From NCBI GenBank assembly GCA_036023115.1, contig JAYKKT010000040.1:6912001-6976000 (forward strand): 64,000 nt of DNA. Direction: 5' to 3'. The position numbers and the translations under genes were made by a program. Source of the DNA: Brasenia schreberi (taxonomy: Eukaryota; Streptophyta; Magnoliopsida; Nymphaeales; Cabombaceae). Below are positions 1 through 13,300 of the stretch, piece after piece (the first letter of the stretch is position 1; every line of letters begins with the position of its first letter). The notes beneath the pieces are model-generated. The model was not told the origin of the DNA. It ran no database searches and worked only from the letters and a program-made list of their open reading frames with translations.

Positions 1-857
1 CAAAGATGTTGCATACGCTGCCTCTTTTATATTTTCTTCTTAATCTGATCCTCGTAAAATGTAGTTGTTGTCCCTTGGTTGATGCTTGCTTGCTACTTGA
101 AGTCCGATAGCTGTTTGTTGTTCTGTTGTAGTTTGTGGAGAGTTGATAATGGGAGTTAATATATTTTTTTCTTGGACGAGCATTGAGATCTTTATGTCAT
201 TAATGAATTATGTTCAATTTCTAGTTTCATGTTTTTGAGTGTGTTTGTTAAATGTTCCTAATGCGGTGAAGGTTTGCTGAATTACATGCTGTGCCTATAC
301 AACTAACTAGCAACCCAAGAGTGACTCCCTTGCGAGGCAGGGACGGAGCCAAGGTGGAAAGCAGGGGCTGGATCCTATTTAAGACTTCAGAATCTACATT
401 AAGGGGTAGTACAGCCCCCCCCCCCTGCCCAAGAAATTCACAACAAATTAACTTCTGCTGCATAAGCTGTACATTCAACTTGCTGCATATTCTTTCGAGC
501 ATTTTCTTAAGGTTTAGTCTGATTGCATGAATCTTTCATTGATTTGTATAAATTTTCTGTGGAATCTGTTTGCTTCATGGTGAAACGTGTGGTGTCATAG
601 AAACATCAACTCCATTCAATTTAAGGGAAAGGCCTTTACTGTCGTATCCCCTTTATTTATCTGGGACCTACATTAGGCAAACACGATCTCTAATGGCTGT
701 CCTCATGCTGAATCTTGAAGTTGTTTTCTCATATGGCTGAGGAAGGTCCCATAGTGGGCATTACTGAAGTCTTGTTTGGCGTTGCATTGTGCTTTTAAAT
801 TTACTGAAAGGAAAGAGTTGGCTCCAACTGCTGATGTTCTATTTTTAATATATACAG
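1..857. other. Intron of the myosin gene (5' part cut by the window edge)
   Basis: No exon or repeat with a recognisable product is seen in this 857 bp. It is AT-rich with a short C run near 417-426 and ends in a polypyrimidine-poor acceptor at 856-857. The preceding myosin exon is not in the window. Confidence 0.6.
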
Positions 858-1302
858 AGGCCATTAGGATTGTTATCTCTATTAGATGAAGAGTCCACTT
901 TTCCAAAAAGTACAGATTTAACCTTCGCCAACAAGTTAAAGCAACATCTGAGTTCTAATTCTTTCTTCAGAGGAGAAAGAGGCGAGGCTTTCTATGTCAG
1001 ACATTATGCGGGAGAGGTTTTATAAAATTCTTTTCTTAAAAACCTAACTTAATTGCACTGAATTTTACGTTATCTCACAATAATTTTTTTCCCTTTAGGT
1101 TTTGTATGACACATGCGGGTTTCTTGAGAAAAACAGAGACTTGGTTCACATTGATTTAATTCAGCTTCTCTCTTCGTGTGCTGAAAAACTTCCTCCAGTA
1201 TTTGCGGCAAATATGCTCTGTCAATCTGAAAGGACTGTGGGTTCTCAGCATAGGCCTGCTGGAGCAGACTCACAGAGGCAAAGTGTTGCAACAAAATTTA
1301 AG
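858..1302 (+). CDS. Myosin VIII motor-domain exons (two exons, 858-1016 and 1099-1302)
   Basis: The first exon encodes the relay region ([17 protein letters not shown]) and the [17 protein letters not shown] segment. The second continues with [14 protein letters not shown] and the stretch up to loop 2, ending [13 protein letters not shown] just before the actin-binding segment. The acceptor is at 856-857 (CAG), the donor at 1017 (GT), the acceptor at 1097-1098 (TTTAG) and the donor at 1303 (GTATTT). The 82 bp intron between them is of ordinary size. Both exons lie in phase 0 with the next exon at 34259, which sits 33 kb away. Confidence 0.9.
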
Positions 1303-4300
1303 GTATTTTGCTGTATTCTTGTTTGACCCTTGATTAGACTAAAACTTGAAGACATTGAGTTGATTGCCAAAAGATTGTTGGATAGTGAGAAATGTGAAAG
1401 TCATTAAACTTTTAGTATCAGTTTGACTCAAGTATGGATACAAAGGACACGCAATTGTCTGCAAAAGAACTATTACTCGTCTTACAAAAAAAAGAGGTCA
1501 AGTCTTCGACATAATCATAACAAACACTATGATAAACTTCTACACGCTCTTTTTGCATGCAAGGGTTTATAAACAAGGCTTTCTAAATGAAGGCTAAGAT
1601 CTCATACTTCAATTTGGCATACTACCTTCCCATATAGAGGTTTTCTTATGACCATTTTATTCATTTAACATGTTTACTCAAATGACTTTTCACATCTCCA
1701 AGAGTCACCATATGTATCTCTTTGTAGGACACTAACATAGTTTCGACACCTACAATGCTTGATGAAATATAAATTATTATTTTGAAAATACATCTTTTAG
1801 CTATTATGATAAACCATTATACAAATAAGCCGACTACAAAATAAGCATTTATCAACCTTTGGAAGTAAATCAAGTCAAAATATAACAAAATAAGCTAACA
1901 TGTTTACTCAAATAACTTTTCACATCAAGAGCCACCATATGTATCCCTTTATAGGACACTAACATAGCTTCGACAACTACAATAGTTGATGAGATATACA
2001 TTATTATTTTGAAAATACATCTTTTAGCTATTATGATAAACCATTATACAAATAAACAAACAACAAAATAAGCATTTATTAACATGTGTAAGTAAATCAA
2101 GTCAAAATATAACAAAGTAAGCATTGATAAACCATCTTGTACGTTATTCTTGATATAGCGGACCGCTATAGCAGTCATAGTGCCGCTATTAGCGGCCAAG
2201 AAGGTCGCCTGCTAATCTTTCAGCGATATAGCGGTTCTCTGGCCACTAATACGCTATAACGGACTCTTAGGCTTTGAATAGTGTACGGTAATTGAGCCGT
2301 ATCTGTTTATAGTTAGTCTTTAGTGTTTGAAATTTTGAGAAGACATTAATTGACATATTTTAGAATTCTAGATTACATCCGATGTAATGGAATATTGACT
2401 TCCATTTTACGGAAGGTCTCAAGAAGCTTTCTATCCTTCTCGGCCTCATCTATCTTTCTAGGCTTGCATGGGCTCTCTGTGGAAAGGAAGGGCCTACTAC
2501 AAGCAGCTTTTACTACTCGTCAACAACCATTGATTTCTTCTTACCCTCATATTTTTGGGTTGGTTCATGAAACTAATTTTTATTTGGTTATTGCTTGCTT
2601 GTAGGTTGAGGTTCGGTTGGTGCTTGTACATATTTTCCAAACCTCAAGCGTGTAATGGTACTCACATTCCCCTTTGGATTATGAATTGTTTACAAAGGTA
2701 GTTAGCTAGAACCTTTGGCTGCGGTGACTCAAGAAAAACCAATTGTCATCATGGGTTTCTAAATATGGAGGCCTCGTCTCTTCTATTGGTGGTCATAAAT
2801 GAAGGCATCATTATATGGAGGCCTACGTCCTCTGCTTTGGAGGCCAGAATCTTATTGGTGGTCATCTTCTTCACCAAATCCACTAGTAAATGAAGGCTTT
2901 GTGGTTAATAGACTTGGTTGTTGCATAGTGTCGCTAGAATTGTCGCTTTCCTTAGTCCAAATGAAGTCATTTGAAATTATGGTTGCCTAGGTGGTTGCTA
3001 GAATGGTCGCTAGAATGGTTCTGTCTTGTTGTGGTTATTCTCATGTTGTGAGGTTGCATTACCATATGTCGGATTTGGATTATCTCTCAATCGAGGGTTA
3101 TCATGTGTTGGAGTATGTATCATATCCTGGCTATTATTGTCTTAAGTTGGTATTGTGGTTTACTAGAAAGACACTCTTCTTTAGCTGCGGCTATAGAGTG
3201 ATTTTGAAACATAGAACCATCATCCTAAAGTGTAGGGCATGCATCGTGGGATGAGATGAAGAAGAACAATCAGCACACACCTGTCATCTTACAAGACCAC
3301 CGCATAGGTAATTGTTGTCTCCTTGCCATTAACTCGCCAAGGCCTCACCAAGGCTCCAGTCAATCTCATCATCGTTGTCGGTCGTCATCGTCATCATCAT
3401 CATCATCATCGTCATCATCGTCATCATCATCATCATCATCATCATCGTCATCATGGGTTCCATGATTGTGTTGTTCACTAAATTGTGTTGTTCACTAAAT
3501 TGTGTGAGTAGTTCATCAAATAGGAGTTTTATACTCCATATTCTCTTTTCTAAGATAAATTTGGGTGTTTCTGGGATAGGTACTTCAGGTTGGACACCTG
3601 GTTCTGGTAGTAGCATTGATCTGGTAACTCCTAATTTTATCACTTGGATAGGTGACAATATCTCGGTTTGGGTAATTTCGGCCAAGGCTGAATAGAATCT
3701 AATGTAGATCAAACTGGCTTTGGTTATTTTCAAGTAGGTTCTCGCTGCTTGGTAAACTTCAGGTATTTCCTGTAGTTCTTGGGCATCTGTGGTATACAAA
3801 GTATGTATTAAACCATAGCTGTAACAGGTCTTTACTAGATGTGGATTGGATTTAGGTAAGGCTATAATTTTATTGTAACCTTGTAAAGGATAGGTTGTAT
3901 ATCCTTCTGAATCTGGCATGTTAGATTGTCTAGGATTTTGGTTCAAGTAGGTCATGATCTGGTGTAGACTGGTCATATATTTCTGGACTACATGACTCTG
4001 AGCTACTTGCTGGGTCTGTATGGCTTCATGGTAGGTCTTTAGCTGAGGTGGTACAAACTGGATTTGTTTAAATGGTGCCTTAGTTGGAACAAAAATTCTC
4101 AACTAAGTTTATATTTTTAAATGGACCTTTTGGTTTCTGGCTTGAGGTGCTAGGTAGTTTGTCTGGTGAACTAGCTGATTTAGGTAGGCTTTCAAGGACA
4201 ACAGTTTCTTGTCCATTATGGCTAGTTTGCTCAATGGTTTTTTGAGTTGTTAAATCATTTCATAGTTCAGCTTTCGCTGGTAGATTGGCTTGAGCCGTGG

Positions 4301-7300
4301 GATTTATTCCCGGCATAACGCCTAATAAAGACTTTATATATACTAATTGAGTTTCTAAAACTGATACTCTAGTTTTTAGTGTGTGTATTTGTGCCTGTAG
4401 ATCTTCAGTAGGTGTGATTAGAATCTATTCTAGTTCCTGCAAATCAAACATCTGTTAGGTGAAGACTAGTGTCTTGCCTAATGGCTATATTCTTATAAAT
4501 AAGACTCATAGGTCTTGCTTAATAGCTATAGTAATGACCTTATAATTGCTTCGGATTTCTGGAAAGATAATCTGCAAAGCTGTTTTCATTAGTTTTAAGG
4601 AATTCAATAGTATAATCAAAGGCATTAATTTCATTAACTAATCTTCTAATTGGCTTTTGAGTAATGCTATCAACTAATTTATGCTTTAACCAATAAACAA
4701 CTTGTGTATTATCAGTTCTAAGTATGAAATTGTAAACACAACATATATTTCAAAATGTGAAATGGCATTATAACATGCTTGTAACTCTTTCCTATTAATT
4801 TCCCATTTAACTTGAGTTTCATTAAATGCTCCTGAGTAGTATATACATAATTGCTCTATTTTTGAATCATCATATCTAAATTTTAATACTGATCCATAGC
4901 TGTGATCACTTGCATCACTTTCTATTATCCACTTAAATGGCTTATTTTCATCTAGAAATTCTAGTTTTGGTAAATTCTTACATGCTTCTTTTATTTCTGT
5001 AATGTATTGCTTATCTTCATTACTCCAAAGGTATTCTATATTTTTCCTAAGTTTTTTATGTAATGGCAAGCATAATGTTGCTATTTTGGGTACATATTCT
5101 CTAATTTGGTTAACTAATCCTAAAAAAGATTGTAATTTCTTTTTTGTATCTATATTCTCATCATGTTGAGCTGTTTTTTCTACTATATGTGTTTGCATTT
5201 TAATTCCTCCTTTATCTATTTCAATTCCTAAGAATTCTATTTGATGTTTACATAATTCTGCTTTTTTCTTACTTAAGCTAACTCCTTCTCTTTCTACATA
5301 ATGTATAAAGGCTTCTAATAACTGTAAGTGTTCTTCATAAGTATGTGAGTATAACAGTATGTCATCTATATAAATAACACAGATCTTAAGTCCTTTAAAT
5401 TGTTGTTCCATAAAATTTTGATATCTTCTAGGTGCATTCTTATATCGTAATGGTAATACATTCCATTCATAAAATCCATTAGGTACTGTAAATGCTGTAA
5501 GATGTTTACTTTCTTCATCTAGTTTTAAATGGTAAAAACCACTTTTACAGTCAAACTTGCTAAAGTAACTATATCCTGATATTTGTTTAAGTTTCAATAT
5601 CTTGTTTGGTATTGGATAATTATAACTCTTAGTTTTAGCATTTAGGTTTCTATAGTCTATAACCATTCTTGTTTTACCTCTTTTTTGCTCTGAATGTTTA
5701 TTAACTATAAATGCTGGGCTACTATGCTTTGAATTAGACTTTTGTATATAATTATTCTCTACTAATTCTTTTATGTGCATGTCAAACTCTGGTAAGTCTG
5801 TTGGTGTATATTTTAATGGTGGTTGATGAACAATCCTATCTTCATTTATTAGTTCTATCTGTATAGTTGTCTTATGTTTATCCCAATATGCTAGTGGGTT
5901 TTCTGAATACGTTGTCTCAAGTCTTCGTTCTATCATTGTCTTATGATCTATATGATAAATGTGTAAGTCTATGATATTTATCTTCTTATTTTGCATCTTT
6001 TGAGTTACTTTATCATCTCCTTTTATCCATGGTAATTCTAATTTTTCTGAGTTATTAGTAATTAAGGCTGATATCTTATGCTTACATGGAGTTGTTAAGA
6101 ATAAGTATTTCTCTATTATTACTATTGGTAAATAGTTATTTAGGAATGGTTGTCCTAGTATTATGTCTTTTCCTTCCATTTCAAATGCATAAATATCTTT
6201 TATCCTTAGTATTTTATCCCATCTTTGGATATCTATATCTCTTGCTTTATGGCTAATTGTATTCCCTTCACCGTTAAATCCTTTTACTATAAGTTTTGTC
6301 CTAAGTTTTTTCCATTTTTCCTCTGGTAAACAGTTCTTTTTACATATATTTATCTGTGCTCCAGTATCTATATAAGGTGTGTAATATCTATTCTGGTAAC
6401 CTGGTACTTTTATCTTTGCTAAGATATATATAAATTTCTTTACATCCATTGTCTTATCTATTTATCCTTGGTATGGCTAATGTCTTATCTTGGAATCTTA
6501 TTTCTAAAAAGTGTTTTTCTAACTTGTATGTTGTCATCATATCTAACCATTTAGTTCCTAATATGATATCTACTTTGTGATCTATACGCTCTTGTTGTAT
6601 CTGAAATTCTATACTTAATACATGGTTTTCAATTATTACATCCTTTATTACTGTTCCTCTACTTGTATATACTTTACCTTGTAAATCCTTATAACAGTGG
6701 TTACTTGGGATTATTAGTTCATTCTTAACGATCTCTGGTGTTACATAATTTTCTCCTGATCCCGTGTCTATCAAGATTGGATATAACTGATCATCTATAA
6801 TTCCTTGTATAAAGAATTGTTTTTCGCTACTTGGTGTTTCTATAAATTGTACTGGTATTATGTCTTTCACATTACTTGTACTAGCTTCTGAATCTAAGTT
6901 TTAAAATCTTTCTGTTATAATACTTAGTTCTTTGTTATCTGACTCTGAATATTTATATTCTTCAGGTTCCTTAAATGGGTTTTCAATCTGAATTGTATCT
7001 ATCTTTTTAGTTGCTGATATATGATGTTTATTTGTTATTATATAACAACTTTTACCTTTTATTGTCATAATTTTACTTGTTTTAATTCTATTCCTGATAA
7101 TTTCCAATAAAGTACTAGTGCTTTATCTATGTTTTCATCTGTTAATGATACTGTATAGTTAGGTGCTATAATAAATTTCAGTCTCTGATATATTAAGTTT
7201 CCTTTCATTTTAGCTATAATGGCTTTTTCTATAGGTTTAACTATTCTATCATCTGCTAAATATAGTTCTATAGGTATATCAATACCTTCTTTAAAACATG

Positions 7301-10300
7301 CTTTAATCATAATTTCTATTGCTCCACAGTATATATATTTAATTTGTTCCTTACTCTTGATTTGACTAAGTTCCTGTTTAATAACTTGTTTGTTTACTAA
7401 TGGAACTCTGGTTTTTCCTATTGCTTCTTTAATATCTATACAATGTTCTCTTTTATTTATTACATAGTATTCTTCAATTCTTTTACTTAGTAAGTTTTTG
7501 AATGTAGGTATGTTAAATATTTTATCTTTGTTGATATTCAATTCTTGTTTATCTATCTGTTGGAATAGTTTCTTATCAAAGATTATCTTCTGGGTATTTC
7601 CTAATTCATTATCTTCTTCCTGATACATTGTATCTTCTAACTTTACTATGGCTTCCTCAGTCATTGTCTGAATCTGTTTCTGTTAGATCTGTTTCACTAT
7701 CTTCTGATACATTCGTTTCTGTTTCACTAGTTTCATTCATAGATTGTTCTGAGTCTGATACTTCATAGTATATTATGTCATCATCTTCAAATTTTACTTG
7801 TTCTAACATAGCTATTTCTAAGCTTATATACTTCTCTGTTTCTAGTAACTGTACTTGTTTAGTCTTAGGTAATCTACAATCCTTAGCTACAACAACAACA
7901 ACAACAACTAAGCCTTTTCCCATACTAGACGGGGTCGGCTACATGGATTCTTTGTTTCCACAGATCCCTATCGTGTGCCATGTTAGCAGTTAACTCCCAA
8001 TAAGCTAGATCATTCTTTGTTGTTTCTTTCCAACACTTTTGTGGTCGTCCTCTACCTCTTTTAATACTTTCCAAATTTAGTTTTTCTACCCTTCTTACAG
8101 GTTCTTCTTCTGATCTTCGTTCTATATGTCCAAACCATCTTAAACGATGTATTTTATCCTCTATTGGTACTCCTAATTTGTTTCTAATAACCTCATTATG
8201 TATACAGTCTTTTCTTGTATGACCACTCATCCATCTCAACATCTTCATTTCTGTCACAGACATCTTTTGTACATGTTGATGATATGTCCTAATTTTCCAC
8301 AGTTGTAACATTTACATTCTTTAGGGTTCTTAGTATAATTTCCTATATAGTTTTTCCTTTTAACAAAGTATTTTCTCTTTTGATTTCTATACTTAAATCT
8401 TTGTTTTCTATATCGCCTATATTTCTTTCTAGGTTTTATTCTTTTATTTCCTCGTTTTCTTATCTTAGATTTCCTAGGATATTTCTTACTACATCCTAAC
8501 TTGGGTGCTTCATAACTTGTACAACATTTAAATTGAACCCTTACTATATGTTTTAATTTTCTTTCATTCTTTATCTGATTACACTTATCTGTATACCATT
8601 GTCTCATAAATTCAATTCTAGCTCCTAGTGTATCTGTCTTACCTCTTTCCTTAAAATCTTTTAATATTTGTTCATTTAGTGGTTTAGGTTGTTCCTGATA
8701 AAACATCTCATGGCATTGTTTACGTTCTTCTGGTTTTAGCCTTTTAGGCATGCTTCATAATAGTATTCACAAATTATGAACATATATATTCATCTAAGTA
8801 ACACATATCACATATTACTATTTCCATAAGTCCTCTTCTAGCTTGGTCTTTTTGTATTTCTGTATAGTTTAAGTCTGCATTTGTATTTAAGAATTCTCCT
8901 TTAATTAGATATTCATATTTTCCTAATATGTCTTTTACATGAGTAGTTGTATTTCCTGCTGCATCTGTTATTTTTCTTATGTTCAGTGTACTGTTCTGGT
9001 TGATGTACTATTTCAGGTAAGGTTGGTACTATTTCTGTCTCAGTTCTAGTGTTTTTCGGTATATATTGAGTTTGGTTACTGTTCTATATGAGAAGCTATC
9101 AATATCTCGTTTCTTTATATCGTTAAGTATCATATTGTTAGGTTCATTTTTATAAGTCGTATGACTAGGCTGGGTAGATACAGGGTTTATTGGTGTATCT
9201 GTAGTTTGCATTAATAATTTTAAAGTTTTAACTAAATCTATCAATATGTCTTCTTTTCCCCCTAATTTTGCAGATGGAACTATAGTGGAATCTGAACTAT
9301 TTTCTTCTAAGTTTCTAATTCTTTGGTTTGAGTATTTTAATTCTGTCATAACTTCATCAAATTTGTTTTCTAATTTGATTAATCTATTGTTTATTTCTTT
9401 ACTTGTTGTCTTATCTGTTGGAATTACGGAGAAACGCAGCGAATAATAAACAATATAATATATTGATAAAAGAAGAAGAATAACAATGGAGATAGGAGGA
9501 GGGGGCGGACCTCCAATGGAGGCCGCCCCCCCTCTTTCTCTCTCTTTCTTAATCCCAGCAACCTTAAACCCTAATACAGCCTATCAACTCTTATTATAAG
9601 GAGCTGTAAAACATAAAATGACTAAAATACCCCTAGTACAAAAAATTATCAAAATACCCTTACGACTTCGGACAATTACAATAATACTCTAAACATCAAT
9701 TTTACTGTCCTAAGACATTATATGTACTAAAACTGACTCTAAACTCATATTACACCTCCCCTCAAGTTGGGAGTGAGATACTTCGAACTCCAAACTTGCC
9801 AAAAATCTTCATCTCAAGCAGCATCTCTGGCTGCAACATCAACTCAGCCCTCCTTACTGATCATCTCAAGCAGCATCTATGACTGCAACATCAACTCAGC
9901 CTTGCTGGCTGATCATCATCATGACTTTCTTCAACACACGTGCACTAGTAATTTCTTCGAGGCTTCTGTAAAGACAACTTGAACAATCAAAACACATGGG
10001 TAACACACGACCCTTCTATGGGTGTCGATTGCTCACTCTCTCTTTCTTCTTCTTCATAAAGTGATTTGGCAGCTACACTTAGAAAGATCATGTTTCTGTG
10101 AAAATTAATCAATGATCGAAGGTTGATGTTGCGCGAATCAAGATCACCAAGTCGCCAAGAGTCAAATGGCATTCAATCCCGAATGCCAATCTTCAAGAAT
10201 AACAAACAAGAGCGAAAACGTATACAAATCAAGCCAAAAAGCAGTACAAGACTGCATACTTTATTAATGAATTGAAGTAGTATTGAAGCAGTACAAGCCA

Positions 10301-13300
10301 AAGGGCCAACACATACACTAGTGCTGGCCGGCCAGCACTAGCCATTGGGAGCTCCAACAGCTACTAGCCGTTGGAGCTTCCAACGGAATGGCTAGGGTCA
10401 TGCTAGCCCTGGCCCTCCTGGCCCGTGCCCCTATTACATTAACACCCCCCCTCAAACTTATAGGGTATACACTGAAAGTTTGTCTAATAAAAACTGAAAT
10501 CGAGAAGCTGAAAGAGATTTGGTGAAGAAGTCTGCGAGTTGCATCTCAGATGTGACATAACAAAGTGAGATCTTCTTATTGAGGCATTCTTCACGAACAA
10601 AGTGATAGTCCATCTCGATATGTTTGGTCCGCTCATGAAAAGTGTTGTTGGAGGTAATGTACATGGCACTTTTGTTGTCACAGTACAGGATGGCAGGGTG
10701 TTGTACATTGACTCCCATGTCTGCTAGAAGAGTTGTGATCCAAGAAATCTCCATCGCAGCAGTAGTCATGGCTCGATATTCGGCTTCTGTGGAGGAGAGG
10801 GACACCTTCTGTTGCTTTTTGCACTTACAGGAAACAAGAGATTCACTTAAAAACACCCAAAAACCAGTCGTAAAGTGCCTATTGTTGACATCTCCACCCC
10901 AATTAGCATCCGTATATACAGATAAATCAAAAGATAAAGAAGAAGTTAGGAGAACCCCCTTGTGGGCAGTATTTCTAATATATCTAATAATGCGCAAGAC
11001 AAAACTCATATGAACAGAAGTGGGTGCCTGTTGAAATTGACTGGCTGTGTGTACTACATGAGAAATATCTGGTCTAGTAATGGTGAGATAAGTAAGTGCA
11101 CCTATAAGTTGTCGATAAGGGGTGGGGTCATCTAATTTCTCACCATCAGTGGAGCGTAGTTTGGTGCCTAGAACTTTCGGTGTGTCAACAACCTTAGTAT
11201 CTGTAAGACCAGATCTGTCAATAATATCATTAGCAAACTTTGTTTGAGACATAAAGTATCTATTCTTATTTTTGGTTATCTCAATACCCAAAAAGTAATT
11301 CAACAAACCCAAGTCTTTCGTATCAAATTCATGATGAAGGTTAAGTTTAACTTTAGCAATTCCCGCTTCATCACTTCCTGTAATGATCATATCATCTACA
11401 TACAAAAGCAAGATCACAATACCAGTTGTTGTTCTTCGTGCAAACAATGCAGTATCAGTATAGCAAGTCACAAAATTATGCAAATGCATGAATTTTTTAA
11501 ATCGGTCAAACCAAGCATTAGGAGCTTGTTTCACAACATACAAAGCCTTTCGTAATTTAAGAGCATGATCAGGATGGAGAGTGATCCCAGGAAGACTCAT
11601 GTAGACTTCTTCATTCAAGTAACCGTTCAAGAAAGCATTCTTGACATAAAGTTGATATATATTCCATTGCTTAATTGTACTAATGGTTATGAGAATTCTA
11701 ATTGCGGTCATTCTAGCTATTGAGGCAAAGGTTTCATCATAGTCAATTCCATATTCTTGGGCATAACCTTTAGCAACTAGTCTAGCATTGTATCTCTTAA
11801 TGTGACCATTGCTGTGAGTTTTGATTTTATATACCCATCGACATCCAATGACTTTCTTATCTTTTGGCATGGGTGCAACTATCCATGTCTGAGTCTTGTC
11901 TAGGGCGTTGAGTTCATCTTTCATAGCATCTTCCTATTCTGGAATACCTTTAGCTTGATGATAGAACCTAGGCACTTTAACTTGACGAAGGGTGGCAATC
12001 AAATTTCTTCGGTATGGTTCAAAAGATTCATAAGACACAAATTGCTGTGGAGGTATTGAAACCCTGGGTTCTAATCTTGTAATATCAGGTTCCATGTGGA
12101 CTCTATTGGTTTCTCTAGGTCGTCTTGTATAATGTGAGGGGAAGGGTTCGATAATTGACCGAGTATCAATAGTGGTGTGTGAAATGTCGTTGTTTTCAAC
12201 ATGATCTTGAATGTGTTGATGATCTACTGGGTCACAATCATTATCTTCTTCTAGATCAACAACATCTTGAGGAATGAAAGGTTTCGAATTTTCTAAGGAT
12301 TTGGACTCATAATAAATATCATTCTCAAAAAATTTTACATCCTTGGACACGTACAATTTGTCTTCTATGGCATCAAAACACCTATACCCCTTCTTCTCAA
12401 TGCCATAACCAAGGAAGACACATTCAATAGCTCTAGGTGACAATTTGTCATTCTTGTCCATATATACGAAACATCTACATCCAAAAACCCTAAGTCTTTG
12501 ATAATATAGAGAGATGTTGTACAATTTTTCGAAAGGTGAAGTATTCTTAAGGTTAGATGAAGGCATTCTATTTATAAGGTATATTGCAGTAAGAGTAGCT
12601 TCGGCTCATAAGAATTTAGGAACCTTATTAGCAATTAGCATAGTTCTATAAGTTTCAATAATATGCCTATGTTTTCTTTCCGCTAAACCATTTTGTTGAG
12701 GTGTTTTAGTGCATTATTTTTGATGAATAATACCATTAGTTTCAATAAATTTGTGAAATTCATTAGACATGTACTCTCCTCTCGAATCGGATCTAAAGAT
12801 TTTAATGGTTGTTCCAAATTAGTTTTTGATCATATTACAAAATACTACAAATTTTTCAAATACTTCAGATTTTTGTTTTAAGAGATATATCAATGTAAAA
12901 CGAGTAAAGTCATCCACAAAAATCACATAGTATTGAACTCCTCCTTTACAAACAACGGGCGTGGGGCCCCAAACATCTGAATGTATTAAATCAAAAGCTT
13001 TCTTTGGTACATAGTTTCTTTCTCCAAAAGGAAGATGATGCATTCACAATTTTTGAGAGTCCAAGTGTCCAAGTCTTTTATGCCATTGCGTAGCATCTTG
13101 GGTTATGTTACAAAAACCGGAATTTGGCATAACAAGATAGTCCATTTTGTATAGTTCACTTTCTCTATGGCCTTGACCAATCACCTTCTTCGATAGGTGA
13201 TCCTGCACCATACAATGTTTGGATGAGAAAGTGACTATACAATTGTTATCACATAGCAACCGAAAGTAGATTTAAATTAAGTTTAGGTATAAAACTTACA

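Larger units (their letters stand above)
3329..9415 (-). mobile_element. Endogenous pararetrovirus (Caulimoviridae), 3' part
   Basis: Minus-strand remains of a plant DNA pararetrovirus. Order in the viral sense (descending coordinates): coiled-coil ORF, capsid with CCHC knuckle, 30K-type movement protein, protease-like ORF, protease/RT/RNase H, transactivator. There is no integrase, which separates it from Metaviridae and LTR elements. The 5' part lies at 23066-23890, beyond element A. Capsid before movement protein, a separate RT ORF and a transactivator suggest the Cavemovirus/Solendovirus side of the family (inference from gene order). The copy carries frameshifts and stops, one LINE insertion (7886-8283) and the 13.65 kb element A, so it cannot be active as it stands. 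Confidence 0.88.

Noticed and set aside
3375..3695. 106-codon + strand frame with poly-Ile/Val
   Set aside because: Translation of the CAT/CGT microsatellite and the antisense of the viral transactivator; no protein pattern of its own.
10642..11013. 123-codon + frame
   Set aside because: Antisense to copia RNase H of element C.
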